Positions 1 to 7,055 of a stretch of 26,513 bases of DNA are shown piece by piece. The stretch spans positions 4,501-31,013 of the forward strand of contig DAVH01000007.1 of assembly GCA_002508545.1 (NCBI GenBank), in the 5' to 3' direction. Source of the stretch: Methanomassiliicoccus sp. UBA6 (GTDB taxonomy: Archaea > Thermoplasmatota > Thermoplasmata > Methanomassiliicoccales > Methanomassiliicoccaceae). Every line of letters starts with the position of its first letter. The first letter of the stretch is position 1. Both the position numbers and the translations under genes were made by a program. The notes beneath the pieces were generated by a model. The model made no database searches and was not told the origin of the DNA. It saw only the letters and a list, made by a program, of their open reading frames with translations.

Positions 1-801
1 GTCGGGGAGGCGTGCATGGAGAACGCCCTGGAGCCGCTCAACGAGATCCTCAAGGACGCCGACCTCACCTTCATCACCGTGGGCATGGGCGGAGGAACTG
101 GGACCGGTGCCGCGCCGGTCGTGGCCAGGCAGGCGAGGCGGAACGGCTCGCTGGTGATCTCCATGGCCACCACCCCGTTCGAGTTCGAGCGCGGGCGGCG
201 GATGGAGGCGGCGCACCAGGGCATCAGCAAGCTCAACGACAACTCGGACATGATGCTCCTGCTGGACAACAACCGTCTCATCGACATGGTCAACCACCTG
301 CCCATGGAGCAGGGGTTCGGGGTCATGGACCAGCTGGTCTCGGAGATCATCAAGGGACTGGTGGAAGCGGTCACCATGCCCTCGCTGGTGAACCTCGACT
401 TCGCGGACCTGCGGACCATCATGCGCCACAAGGGCGTATCCACGATCCTGTACGGCGAGAGCACCGACCCCGAGGGGGCGGTGCAGGACGCGCTCAGCAA
501 CCCCCTGCTGGAGATCGACTACGAGGGCGCGACCGGGGCGCTCATCCACGTCACCGGGGGAGAGAAGCTCTCGGTCAAGAAGGCGACCAAGGTCCTGGCG
601 GGCATGAGCGAGCAGCTGGACCCCGAGGCCCAGGTGATCTTCGGGGCTCGGGTGGACCCGGAGTGCAAGGACCTCATCCGGGTGATGGCCGTGATCACCG
701 GCATCAAGGAGCTGGCGCCCAAGGACGGCAAGCGGTCCAAGGAGCGCAAGGAGCTGGACGACACCCTCGAGGAGCTGGTCAGCCGGCCACGAAGGTACTG
801 A
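1..801 (+). CDS. ftsZ: Cell division GTPase FtsZ, 3' part (5' end outside window)
   Basis: FtsZ is the tubulin-like GTPase that polymerises into the cytokinetic ring. The frame is open from base 1, so the gene starts upstream; the ATG at 16 is internal because the preceding codons already read as FtsZ sequence. The tubulin signature GMGGGTGTGAAP is present near the visible N-terminus. It is followed by the FtsZ C-terminal domain: PSLVNLDFADLRTIM, then GATGALIHVTGGEKLS, then VIFGARVDPE and IRVMAVITGI. About 266 residues are visible. The strong match in the C-terminal half favours FtsZ over a divergent CetZ. A short basic tail (KDGKRSKERK) follows the fold, and no conserved FtsZ C-terminal peptide is obvious. 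The stop codon directly abuts the stop of the convergent methyltransferase gene. Confidence 0.95.
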   Translation, partial: VGEACMENALEPLNEILKDADLTFITVGMGGGTGTGAAPVVARQARRNGSLVISMATTPFEFERGRRMEAAHQGISKLNDNSDMMLLLDNNRLIDMVNHLPMEQGFGVMDQLVSEIIKGLVEAVTMPSLVNLDFADLRTIMRHKGVSTILYGESTDPEGAVQDALSNPLLEIDYEGATGALIHVTGGEKLSVKKATKVLAGMSEQLDPEAQVIFGARVDPECKDLIRVMAVITGIKELAPKDGKRSKERKELDDTLEELVSRPRRY

Positions 802-1512
802 TCACTTCTTGCTTTTCTCGATGAGCTTGGCCGCGTCGCCGATGACGCCCATGATGGTGTAGAACTCCCACTTCGTCGGCACGCTCCGCCCCATCATCCG
901 GCGGAACATGACCTCGGTGTTATGCCGCCGGAACTCGGGGTAGTCGATCGCCACCAGGAGGCGGGCGAAGTACTTGTACAGGAGCTCGCGCTCCTCCTCC
1001 GAGGAGACGGGGTTCCGGGATATGCGGCGCCCCCTGGTCTGGAACAGCTCGTAAAGAACTATGCTCACCGCGTGCGACAGGTTCAGGGTGGGATACTCCT
1101 CGCTCGACGGTATGTGCGCCAGCAGGTCGCATCTCGCGAGCTCCTCCTGCGTGAGCCCGAGGCCCTCCCGGCCGAACAGCAGGGCGATGCGGCCCTCGTG
1201 GTCCGCGGTCCTCGCCGCCAGCTCGCGCGCAGGCATGGGGATGCGGACGTACCGCTTCGGCCCGTGGGTCACGATGCCGGTGGTGCCCACGACCAGGGAG
1301 CAGCCCTTCACCGCCTCGTCGACCGTGTCCACGATCATCGCATTGCTCAGGATGTGCCCGGCGTGCTTCGCCCGCTTGAGCGCCTCGTCGCCGAGGGGGC
1401 AGGGGTTGACCATGCACAGGTCGTCGAACGCAAAATTACCCATCGCCCGGGCCACCGCCCCCACGTTGCCCTCATGCTCTGGCTCGACCAGAACGACCCT
1501 GAAATCACCCAT
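802..1512 (-). CDS. trmJ: TrmJ-type SPOUT RNA 2'-O-methyltransferase
   Basis: This 236-aa protein belongs to the SpoU/TrmH branch of SPOUT methyltransferases, which transfer a methyl group from SAM to a ribose 2'-O. The three knotted-fold motifs are present. Motif 1 is EPEHEGNVGAVARAMGNF (N15, R22), motif 2 is LLFGREGLGL (about 111-120), and motif 3 is PTLNLSHAVSIVLYE (141-155). The extended C-terminal helical region is as in TrmJ, which methylates tRNA position 32. The tRNA target is inferred from the family. The ATG at 1512 gives exactly the family N-terminus (VVLVEPEHEGN). No Shine-Dalgarno is visible. A TATA-like GATTAAGTA on the minus strand (1541-1549) lies about 33 bp upstream, inside the 42-bp divergent space shared with truA. 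Confidence 0.9.
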   Translation of the reverse strand: MGDFRVVLVEPEHEGNVGAVARAMGNFAFDDLCMVNPCPLGDEALKRAKHAGHILSNAMIVDTVDEAVKGCSLVVGTTGIVTHGPKRYVRIPMPARELAARTADHEGRIALLFGREGLGLTQEELARCDLLAHIPSSEEYPTLNLSHAVSIVLYELFQTRGRRISRNPVSSEEERELLYKYFARLLVAIDYPEFRRHNTEVMFRRMMGRSVPTKWEFYTIMGVIGDAAKLIEKSKK

Positions 1513-1525
1513 GCGCTCGGAACCC

Positions 1526-1549
1526 TTAATAGGCCAGTTCTACTTAATC
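1526..1549. promoter_or_regulatory. Overlapping divergent promoters of trmJ and truA
   Basis: Only 42 bp separate the two divergent start codons. On the plus strand TTAATA (1526-1531) is centred about 27 bp before the GTG of truA. On the minus strand GATTAAGTA (1541-1549) is centred about 33 bp before the ATG of trmJ. Neither gene has a Shine-Dalgarno, so both transcripts are probably leaderless or nearly so. Each TATA element sits within the initial transcribed or initiation region of the other gene. Confidence 0.55.
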
Positions 1550-1554
1550 CTGAC

Positions 1555-2349
1555 GTGGTCTGGCATGCCGCCGTCAAGCTCGCCTACGATGGGCGGTCGT
1601 TCATGGGCTCCCAGAGGCAGCCGGGGGAGCGCACCGTGGAGTCGGAGCTCATCGCCGCCCTGCTGAAGATCGGAGCGATCGGGTCGGTGGCCGCCTCCCG
1701 TTTCCGGGTCGCCAGCCGCACCGACCGGGGCGTGAGCGCGCTTGGCAACGTGGTCGCCTTCGATACCGACTTCCCGCGCGATGCGCTGCTCCGAGCGTTG
1801 AACTCGACGGTCCGCGACATCTACGCCTACGGGGTGGCGGAGGTGCCCCCCGCCTTCAGCCCGAGGCGCGCGTCCGGACGGTGGTACCGTTACATCCTTT
1901 CCGCGAGGGACCTGGACTTCGAGGCGGTGGAGGAATGCGGCAAGGTGTTCGAGGGCCGCCATGACTTCCGAAGGTTCTGCAAGCCCGAAGGCCGCTCGAC
2001 GGTGAAGACCCTGGAGAGTGTCTCGGTGCGCGAGGCCGATGGCGTGCTGATCATCGACCTGAGGGCGAGGGAGTTCCTGCGGAACATGGTGCGCCGGACG
2101 GTCGCCGCCATGGTGGAGGTCGGAAAGAAAAGGGTGACCGTCGACGAGGTCCGCTCAGCGCTGGAAGGAAGGGACATCTCTTTCGGCCTCGCACCTGCTG
2201 AAGGCCTCACCCTCATGGACGTGACCTACGATGTCCGCTTCCTTTTCGAGTGCCCCCCGACGATGTCCAGGAGGCTCGACGAGTACCGCCTGGACGCCTT
2301 CGTCCGCCTGGGCTTCGCCGACGCCCTCCTCGAAAGGTGCCGGTCCTGA
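1555..2349 (+). CDS. truA: tRNA pseudouridine synthase A (TruA)
   Basis: TruA isomerises uridines 38-40 of the tRNA anticodon arm. The 264-aa protein opens with KLAYDGRSFMGSQRQP, the TruA N-terminal strand. It carries the catalytic motif ASRTDRGVSALG, with the nucleophilic Asp at residue 57. Later TruA elements follow: RRASGRWYRY, a GRHDFRRFCKPE stretch, and FLRNMVRRTVAAMVEVG. The open frame extends upstream across the antisense of trmJ, but that part has no TruA similarity. The GTG at 1555 is chosen because it begins right at the conserved strand and has TTAATA 27 bp upstream, fitting a leaderless mRNA. The stop directly abuts the stop of the convergent small gene. Confidence 0.92.
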   Translation: MVWHAAVKLAYDGRSFMGSQRQPGERTVESELIAALLKIGAIGSVAASRFRVASRTDRGVSALGNVVAFDTDFPRDALLRALNSTVRDIYAYGVAEVPPAFSPRRASGRWYRYILSARDLDFEAVEECGKVFEGRHDFRRFCKPEGRSTVKTLESVSVREADGVLIIDLRAREFLRNMVRRTVAAMVEVGKKRVTVDEVRSALEGRDISFGLAPAEGLTLMDVTYDVRFLFECPPTMSRRLDEYRLDAFVRLGFADALLERCRS

Positions 2350-2655
2350 TCACTCCAGCGTGCGGAAGAAGACCTGCGCTATGACCCTCCGCTCGTCCGG
2401 GCTGGCCGCCGACCACAAGTCCCTCATGAGCTCCTCTTCCTTGGTGGCGGCGCACACCTTCTCGGCGAGGAAGTCCCCCAGGCGTACGCCGATGTCCTTG
2501 ATCTCCTCGTCAGATATGCCCATGCCCTTGGCGGTGGCGATGGCCTCCTTGAGCGTGTCCCGCCATGAAGCCCAATCCTGAGTGAAGTCGAGGGCGTTTA
2601 TGCACTTCGTCACCTGCTCCTGCGATCCCTGCTGCCGTGTCTGGGTCTCTCTCAT
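2350..2655 (-). CDS. Small DUF3243-like (YmfJ-like) protein
   Basis: This is a 101-aa soluble acidic protein of unknown function. Its core (DWASWRDTLKEAIATAKGMG, then GVRLGDFLAEKV, then LMRDLWSAASPDERRVIAQ) resembles the DUF3243 family as I remember it from Bacillus YmfJ. The resemblance lies in the paired tryptophans, a GM(S)-like turn, IG-YLA and DLW--A--DE. Similarity was judged by eye. The start is placed at the ATG at 2655 because GAGGAGAT lies a few bases before it and a TATA box sits at 2700-2707. A longer in-frame start at 2691 would fall between the TATA box and the expected start site. The first 20 or so residues are Gln/Thr-rich and not obviously part of the domain. Confidence 0.72.
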   Translation of the reverse strand: MRETQTRQQGSQEQVTKCINALDFTQDWASWRDTLKEAIATAKGMGISDEEIKDIGVRLGDFLAEKVCAATKEEELMRDLWSAASPDERRVIAQVFFRTLE

Positions 2656-2699
2656 AGGTTCATCTCCTCTTCGGTGACGTTGCATACTCAAGGCATCTC

Positions 2700-2707
2700 C
2701 ATATATG
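2700..2707 (-). promoter_or_regulatory. TATA box of the DUF3243-like gene
   Basis: CATATATG is an AT-rich element in GC-rich surroundings. A transcript would start near 2677, leaving a leader of about 21 nt that contains the GAGGAGAT ribosome binding site before the ATG at 2655. Confidence 0.6.
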
Positions 2708-3083
2708 CTTTACCCGTCGCCCCATGAAACGCTTGGCTGGGCCGCGAGGACGCCGGGCCGCGGTCCTCTCTTGAACGCGGTATCCGGGAGCCCGGTGGCG
2801 AGCGTACCGCGAAGCTGTCGGGACGATGAAAACAGCGGCGTTGCCGTTTCTTGAGGTCAAAGGCGTTTTGGGTCAAGCGATCGTCCCCATCGGAGCACTG
2901 GATGGTGCCATCTGCGGGAAGGACGCACTCTCTAGGCTCATCATATATGAAGTTACCTGGAGCATGCTACAAAACCTGTTTAATATACAAAACCATGTGG
3001 TGCACTGGCCCGAGACAGGAGGAGGTCCACGGGGTGCGAGGGGTACGGGGCTCTGTCCCCGCCCCTCGTTATAATTGTGATAG
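2708..3083. other. Noncoding stretch with TATA-like sites, no convincing protein gene
   Basis: Short open frames here show no family features and no ribosome binding site, so I do not call a protein. The left part is GC-rich, with an inverted CCGGGC/GCCCGG pair (2753-2758 and 2790-2795). The right part has two plus-strand TATA-like elements, around TCATATATGA (2940-2949) and GTTTAATATACA (2978-2989), then a strong hairpin at 3037-3068. The arrangement would suit a small RNA starting near 3010. I found no match to SRP RNA, RNase P RNA or a tRNA. Confidence 0.4.
3037..3068 (+). other. Strong GC hairpin (possible end of a small RNA, or leader structure)
   Basis: CGAGGGG (3037-3043) pairs with CCCCTCG (3062-3068), and CGGGG (3046-3050) pairs with CCCCG (3057-3061). 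This makes a 12-bp stem with a two-base bulge and a six-base loop. It is followed by the AT-rich TTATAATTG. It lies 45 bp before the kinase start and upstream of the kinase TATA element, so it would not be in the predicted kinase mRNA. It may instead close a transcript beginning near 3010. Confidence 0.5.
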
Positions 3084-3091
3084 TTTTTATC
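3084..3091 (+). promoter_or_regulatory. TATA box of the AK6-type kinase operon
   Basis: TTTTTATC is centred about 27 bp upstream of the GTG at 3114, the spacing expected for leaderless archaeal transcripts. It supports 3114 rather than 3093 as the translation start. The nearby TTATAATT (3069-3076) is too close to 3093 to serve it. Confidence 0.5.
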
Positions 3092-3113
3092 CGTGCTGTC
3101 CGTTCTTCCGTAC

Positions 3114-3641
3114 GTGATCGTCTCTCTCACTGGCACCCCGGGCACCGGAAAGAGCAGCGTCGGTTCGGTCCTGGCGACGAGAGGCCGTCTGGTCCTCGAG
3201 CTGGGCGACCTGGTCAAGGAACACCGCCTGTACGAGGCCATGGATGAGGAGCGGCAAAGCCTCGAAGTGGACCCGGAGGTGCTGGAGGAGCGCCTGCCCT
3301 CGCTGCTCCCCTCCGGCGACTTCATCCTGGTCGGCCACCTGTCGCACCTCGTCCCGGTGGACCTGGTGATAGTGCTGCGCTGCCGCCCTTCGGTGATGGA
3401 GCAGCGGCTAAAAGCCAGGGGATGGCCGGAGGCGAAGGTCAGAGAGAACATGGAGGCGGAGGCGCTGGACGTGATCCTGGTGGAGGCGGTCGAATCGGAG
3501 CAGGAGACGGTGGAGATCGACACTACCTCGTTGACCGTACAGCAGGTCGCCGATGCCGTGGAGGAGATCCTGGCGGGAGAAAGGGAGAAGTACGCCGTGG
3601 GGAATATCGACTGGAGCCAGGAGGTTCTGGGATGGTACTAG
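3114..3641 (+). CDS. AK6/Fap7-type adenylate kinase (COG1936-like)
   Basis: This is a small P-loop nucleoside monophosphate kinase of the AK6/Fap7 type. Members phosphorylate AMP and, in eukaryotes and some archaea, act in small-subunit ribosome maturation. The 175-aa reading from the GTG at 3114 starts IVSLTGTPGTGKSS, with the Walker A at residues 7-15 exactly as in this family. DFILVGHLSHLVPVDLVIVLRC is the family's Walker B/strand region, and RLKARGWPEAKVRENMEAE is the short lid. An alternative GTG at 3093 adds seven residues; 3114 fits both the family N-terminus and the TATA spacing. The 3' end overlaps the next gene by 10 nt, implying translational coupling. Confidence 0.88.
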   Translation: MIVSLTGTPGTGKSSVGSVLATRGRLVLELGDLVKEHRLYEAMDEERQSLEVDPEVLEERLPSLLPSGDFILVGHLSHLVPVDLVIVLRCRPSVMEQRLKARGWPEAKVRENMEAEALDVILVEAVESEQETVEIDTTSLTVQQVADAVEEILAGEREKYAVGNIDWSQEVLGWY

Positions 3642-4312
3642 ATTCCAAGCGCGACAAGGTCGAGTTCATCATGCTGCCGACGGCGAAGAGGCTGTCGAGG
3701 TTCGATCCCAACTCCATCTCCTGGGCCTCGTTCGTGGTCGCGTGCATCGCCGGCCTGTTCATCTTCTTCAGCCCCCTGAGCTGGGAACTTCTCCTCCCGC
3801 TGTCCGCGGTGGCGGTGCTGATCAGCGGCTTCCTGGACGCGGTGGACGGCAAGGTGGCGCGGATCACCGGGCGGGCATCGAAGCGTGGCGACCTCCTCGA
3901 TCACATCCTCGACCGGTACTCCGACGTGGTGATGATCGGCGCGGTGGCGGTGAGCGCGTGGTGCAACCCCTACATCGGGATGCTGGCGATCACCGGCGTG
4001 CTGCTGACGAGCTACATGGGCACGCAATCGCAGGCCATAGGCGCCGGGCGGTTGTACGCCGGGCTCCTGGGCCGGGCGGACCGCGTGGTGCTGCTGACCG
4101 CGGCACCGATCGCTCAGGCGTTCTTCGTGGTGCTCTTCACCGGCGACGCTTCTCCAGGCACTGCGTTCATGCCGATGACCTTCGGATGGATCAACTTCGG
4201 CGCCGGCATATACCTCTCGGTGTTCGAGATCGTCATGCTGTGGTTCGCCGTGATCGGCAACCTCACCGCGGTCCAGCGGGCGCTCGAGATCTGGAGGAAG
4301 GTGAAGAACTAG
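3632..4312 (+). CDS. CDP-alcohol phosphatidyltransferase (archaetidylinositol-phosphate synthase-like)
   Basis: This 226-aa integral membrane enzyme joins a CDP-activated lipid to an alcohol head group. The family signature D-x2-D-G-x2-A-R-x8-G-x3-D-x3-D is intact, as DAVDGKVAR (69-77) followed by GDLLDHILD (86-94). Hydrophobic segments occur at about 30-47, 52-68, 97-113, 114-130, 145-172 and 190-218. Archaeal relatives make archaetidylinositol phosphate, which is the likely product; archaetidylglycerol or archaetidylserine synthesis cannot be excluded. The ATG at 3632 overlaps the kinase stop by 10 nt, so the pair is probably one operon. The last 50 nt overlap the convergent priL gene. Confidence 0.88.
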   Translation: MVLDSKRDKVEFIMLPTAKRLSRFDPNSISWASFVVACIAGLFIFFSPLSWELLLPLSAVAVLISGFLDAVDGKVARITGRASKRGDLLDHILDRYSDVVMIGAVAVSAWCNPYIGMLAITGVLLTSYMGTQSQAIGAGRLYAGLLGRADRVVLLTAAPIAQAFFVVLFTGDASPGTAFMPMTFGWINFGAGIYLSVFEIVMLWFAVIGNLTAVQRALEIWRKVKN

Positions 4313-5363
4313 GGCCGCCCTTCCCCTGGCGGGGCGGGAGGTTCTTGATGCGGTAGTACGACAGCGGATGCTTCACGTACTCCTTGGGATGGTTGCACAG
4401 CGAGTCCGGCTCGAAGCAGATGCCGTAGCTCTTCATGGTCGCGCACTCCGGCGGGGTGTACTCCGTGCCCGACGTCTCGCCGGTGATGTGGTCCACCTGG
4501 TACTTCGTCTTCGACTGGTCGAAGTCCGGGGAGGTCGCGTACAGCGCCAGGATCTCGTCCGAGGATAGGCCGACGTGGTGAAGGAACGCGGTCAGCGCGA
4601 ATCGGCCGGAGTGAGGTATGTTCTCCCCTGCCTGGGCCATGCCGATGAGGTGCTTCATGCACGGCGGGAAGTTCTCCACGCTGACCTTGCCGAAGTCCTC
4701 GGCCTTGAACTGGTCGCGCTTGATGGCGGTGCGGTCCTTGAGCTCCCGCAGGTCGTCCCCTAACGCGCGCACGATGTCCTCGGTGACCGGGAGGGGCAGC
4801 TCCTCCTCTATCTTGTCCTGGAGCGCCTGCTGCATGACCCGGGCGAACTTCACCTGGCCCAGAGCGACGAAGCCGTCCCGGACCTCGGTGTTCACCAGCT
4901 TCCATTCCTTGCTGCGCATGCGCGACGTGTACCGCAGGTAGTCGGAGAAGTGCATCTTGACCATGAGGTCGCCCTTGCCGTCGACGTCCGTAGTGACGGG
5001 CACGCCCAGCTGGTACGCGACCTCCTCGACGACGTCGCTCTCCTCCCTCTCCAGCCGCTCGCACATGGCCACGCCCTCGGCGAGCGCGTACCGCCTGGTG
5101 AGGAATTTATCCCCCACGCCGGAGACGAACATCCTTGCCATGGGGTACGAGAGGATCTCCTCCAACTGCTCGGCCTCGGTGCCCATGGGACGCAGCCGCA
5201 CGATGCCGTCCTCCAGAGCGTCGATCACGCGAGCCTTGCCCCTGGCCCGGGCCTGGCGAAAAGCCTGGTGCGAAAGAAGATCGTCCAGGGTGACGCCCTG
5301 GTCCTTCACGTGCTCCGCCGCGTCCTTGAGGAACGGGTACTTGGCGAGGTGAAGGCCCTCCAT
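4263..5363 (-). CDS. priL: DNA primase large subunit PriL
   Basis: PriL is the iron-sulfur, non-catalytic partner of the archaeal/eukaryotic primase PriS; together they synthesise replication primers. The 366-aa protein has an alpha-helical N-terminal half. The C-terminal Fe-S domain has four cysteines: FPPCMKHL (C235), PPECATMKSYGIC (C307, C316) and SLCNHP (C323), then HPLSYYRIKNLPP. PriL proteins usually end soon after this YYxIK element. Here about 25 Ser/Pro/Arg-rich residues follow, the last 16 encoded antisense to the 3' end of the phosphatidyltransferase gene. The ATG at 5363 has CTTATTTAT (5387-5395) about 28 bp upstream and no Shine-Dalgarno, fitting a leaderless mRNA. priS is not in the window. 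Confidence 0.93.
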   Translation of the reverse strand: MEGLHLAKYPFLKDAAEHVKDQGVTLDDLLSHQAFRQARARGKARVIDALEDGIVRLRPMGTEAEQLEEILSYPMARMFVSGVGDKFLTRRYALAEGVAMCERLEREESDVVEEVAYQLGVPVTTDVDGKGDLMVKMHFSDYLRYTSRMRSKEWKLVNTEVRDGFVALGQVKFARVMQQALQDKIEEELPLPVTEDIVRALGDDLRELKDRTAIKRDQFKAEDFGKVSVENFPPCMKHLIGMAQAGENIPHSGRFALTAFLHHVGLSSDEILALYATSPDFDQSKTKYQVDHITGETSGTEYTPPECATMKSYGICFEPDSLCNHPKEYVKHPLSYYRIKNLPPRQGKGGPSSSPSSRSRAPAGPR

Positions 5364-5386
5364 GATCGAAGTCAGGCCATCCGCGC

Positions 5387-5395
5387 ATAAATAAG
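5387..5395 (-). promoter_or_regulatory. TATA box of priL
   Basis: CTTATTTAT on the minus strand is centred 28 bp before the priL ATG. It lies in the 46-nt gap behind the radical SAM gene, so priL probably has its own promoter. Confidence 0.6.
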
Positions 5396-5409
5396 TTGCA
5401 ATCGTCGCT

Positions 5410-7026
5410 TCAATCGAACGTCACGAGGTCCTCGAGCTCCCTCGCCACCTTGGGGTCGTCCAGCGCCGCGGCCAGATCGGACATGCCCTTCATCGGCCGC
5501 TTGCGGAACAGCCTGATAGCGCGCTTCCTCCCGACGCCGGGCAGCGCCTCCAATGCTTTGAGAGAGCAGGAGTTGATCCTCAGCGGGTATTCGATGGCGG
5601 TGATGCTGCGGTACCCCCAGCCAACGACCTTGACGTCGATGTACTTGCCGACCTCGACGGGGTACGGTATCCCGACCAGCAGGGGATAGGAGCCGATCTG
5701 CCGGCCGAAGGTGGTGTTGCCGTCCCGCAGCTCGGTGAACACTCGGCGGAGCACCCTGCCTTGAGGCACCATGCGCTCGAGCATGGGGCGGTCCACGTGC
5801 TCGCGGACGAACTCCTTGAACCGCACGAACTCTTGATGGCTCACGGTCGGCGGGAACTCCCGGCGCACCGGGATGACCTGGCGGACGTTGATGCGCCTTA
5901 GGATCAGGTTCTTGTCGAGCACCGCGCGCAGGAAAGCCTTGTCGAGCTCCAGGCTCTCTTTGGTCTCGCCCTCCAGGCCGACGATGAAGTTCAGGCCGGG
6001 CAGCAGCTCGGGAAGGCCGCTCTCGCCGACCTCGCCGCCGATGCGGTTGATCATCCGGATGGCGTCCATCGCCTGCTCGGCGCTAGCATTGAGGTTGTTC
6101 GCTTCCCTCACCGCGGGGTCGGCGCATTCGAGACCGAGCGCGAGCACGTTCCCGCTGGTGCAGTGCTCGACCAGGGACTTGAGAACCGCTTCCGACTCCT
6201 CTGGATACGAGGATATGACCGCCGGGTTGGCGTTGTCCACGTGCAGGACGTCCGGCCCGAGGGCAGCGATCCCGGCGAAGAGGCGCTCGACCGCCTGGGG
6301 GTTAGGCCGGGGAGGGTCGCCCGAGGATATGTCGGCCTTGTACGATACGATGCAGGTCTGAGCCCCCAGCCTGAAGTTGGTGACACCGAGCCCGCGCAGC
6401 TTGCGGCACTCGGCGATGATGTCCTCTTCGTCCCTGAATGCCGGCGCGCCCTTCATCGGCTCCACGCAGAACGAGCATCCCCCGGAGGCGTAGCGCACGC
6501 ATCCGCGGTAGGTCTCGACCTCGGCCACCAGCGGTTGCGGGAAGTCGGGGTGGCGGAGCACGGTGTCCGCCCCGGCCAGCAACCAGGCGTTCCACTCCTC
6601 CATCGACCGCCAGCGCTCCTTCGCGCTGCCGGCGGTCAGCAGGTCGTACACCGCGGCGGCCGGGTCTCTTTGAGCAAGATGATCGAACCTGGCAAGGTTC
6701 CCGTCCTCCAGCGCGGCCGGCCCGCCCAGCACCCTAGTGCCCGGTAGCCGCTCCGCCAGGGCGGCGACCTCCCTTCCCGAGGCGGGCATGGCCCTCAAGT
6801 ACTTGCCCGGGACCGCCGAGCCGGCCATGACCAGGCTGACCGCAGCATGAGGTAGCTGCACGCCTCGGCGCACCTGGTCGATGGTGATGTACTCCGCCTC
6901 CGCTCCGGCGACGCGAGCGGCGCCCACCGCCGCCCTAACCTGCGGGGATATGTAAGGCGGCACCCCCAGGCACGCCGGCTCGTCCACGTAGCCGTCGACG
7001 ATGAGCGCCCGGAGCATCTTGGTCAT
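5410..7026 (-). CDS. Radical SAM protein with C-terminal helix-hairpin-helix (COG1031-like)
   Basis: This 538-aa protein combines three parts. The first is an N-terminal domain beginning LIVDGYVDEPACLGVPPYISP. The second is a radical SAM core with a widened cluster motif, YRGCVRYASGGCSFC (C176, C184, C187), in which seven rather than three residues separate the first two cysteines. The third is a C-terminal helix-hairpin-helix around ALEALPGVGRKRAIRLF (about 490-506), suggesting nucleic acid contact. This matches the uncharacterised archaeal family I know as COG1031; the substrate is unknown. An in-frame ATG at 7050 overlaps the TATA element, whereas the ATG at 7026 lies about 26 bp from it, so 7026 is chosen. 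It is followed on the same strand, 46 nt later, by priL. Confidence 0.87.
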   Translation of the reverse strand: MTKMLRALIVDGYVDEPACLGVPPYISPQVRAAVGAARVAGAEAEYITIDQVRRGVQLPHAAVSLVMAGSAVPGKYLRAMPASGREVAALAERLPGTRVLGGPAALEDGNLARFDHLAQRDPAAAVYDLLTAGSAKERWRSMEEWNAWLLAGADTVLRHPDFPQPLVAEVETYRGCVRYASGGCSFCVEPMKGAPAFRDEEDIIAECRKLRGLGVTNFRLGAQTCIVSYKADISSGDPPRPNPQAVERLFAGIAALGPDVLHVDNANPAVISSYPEESEAVLKSLVEHCTSGNVLALGLECADPAVREANNLNASAEQAMDAIRMINRIGGEVGESGLPELLPGLNFIVGLEGETKESLELDKAFLRAVLDKNLILRRINVRQVIPVRREFPPTVSHQEFVRFKEFVREHVDRPMLERMVPQGRVLRRVFTELRDGNTTFGRQIGSYPLLVGIPYPVEVGKYIDVKVVGWGYRSITAIEYPLRINSCSLKALEALPGVGRKRAIRLFRKRPMKGMSDLAAALDDPKVARELEDLVTFD

Positions 7027-7047
7027 GCTTTGTGCGAAGGGGCCGGG

Positions 7048-7055
7048 CATATATC
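7048..7055 (-). promoter_or_regulatory. TATA box of the COG1031-like radical SAM gene
   Basis: GATATATG on the minus strand is centred about 26 bp from the ATG at 7026. Because it includes the upstream in-frame ATG at 7050, that start would lie upstream of the transcript. Confidence 0.6.

Noticed and set aside
2823..2830. Possible C/D-box RNA (ACGATGAA resembling a C box)
   Set aside because: One mismatch to the C-box consensus and no matching D/D' CTGA boxes at suitable spacing.
2826..3074. 82-codon open frame in the 2.7-3.1 kb gap
   Set aside because: No ribosome binding site, TATA-like elements lie inside it, and the sequence shows no domain features.
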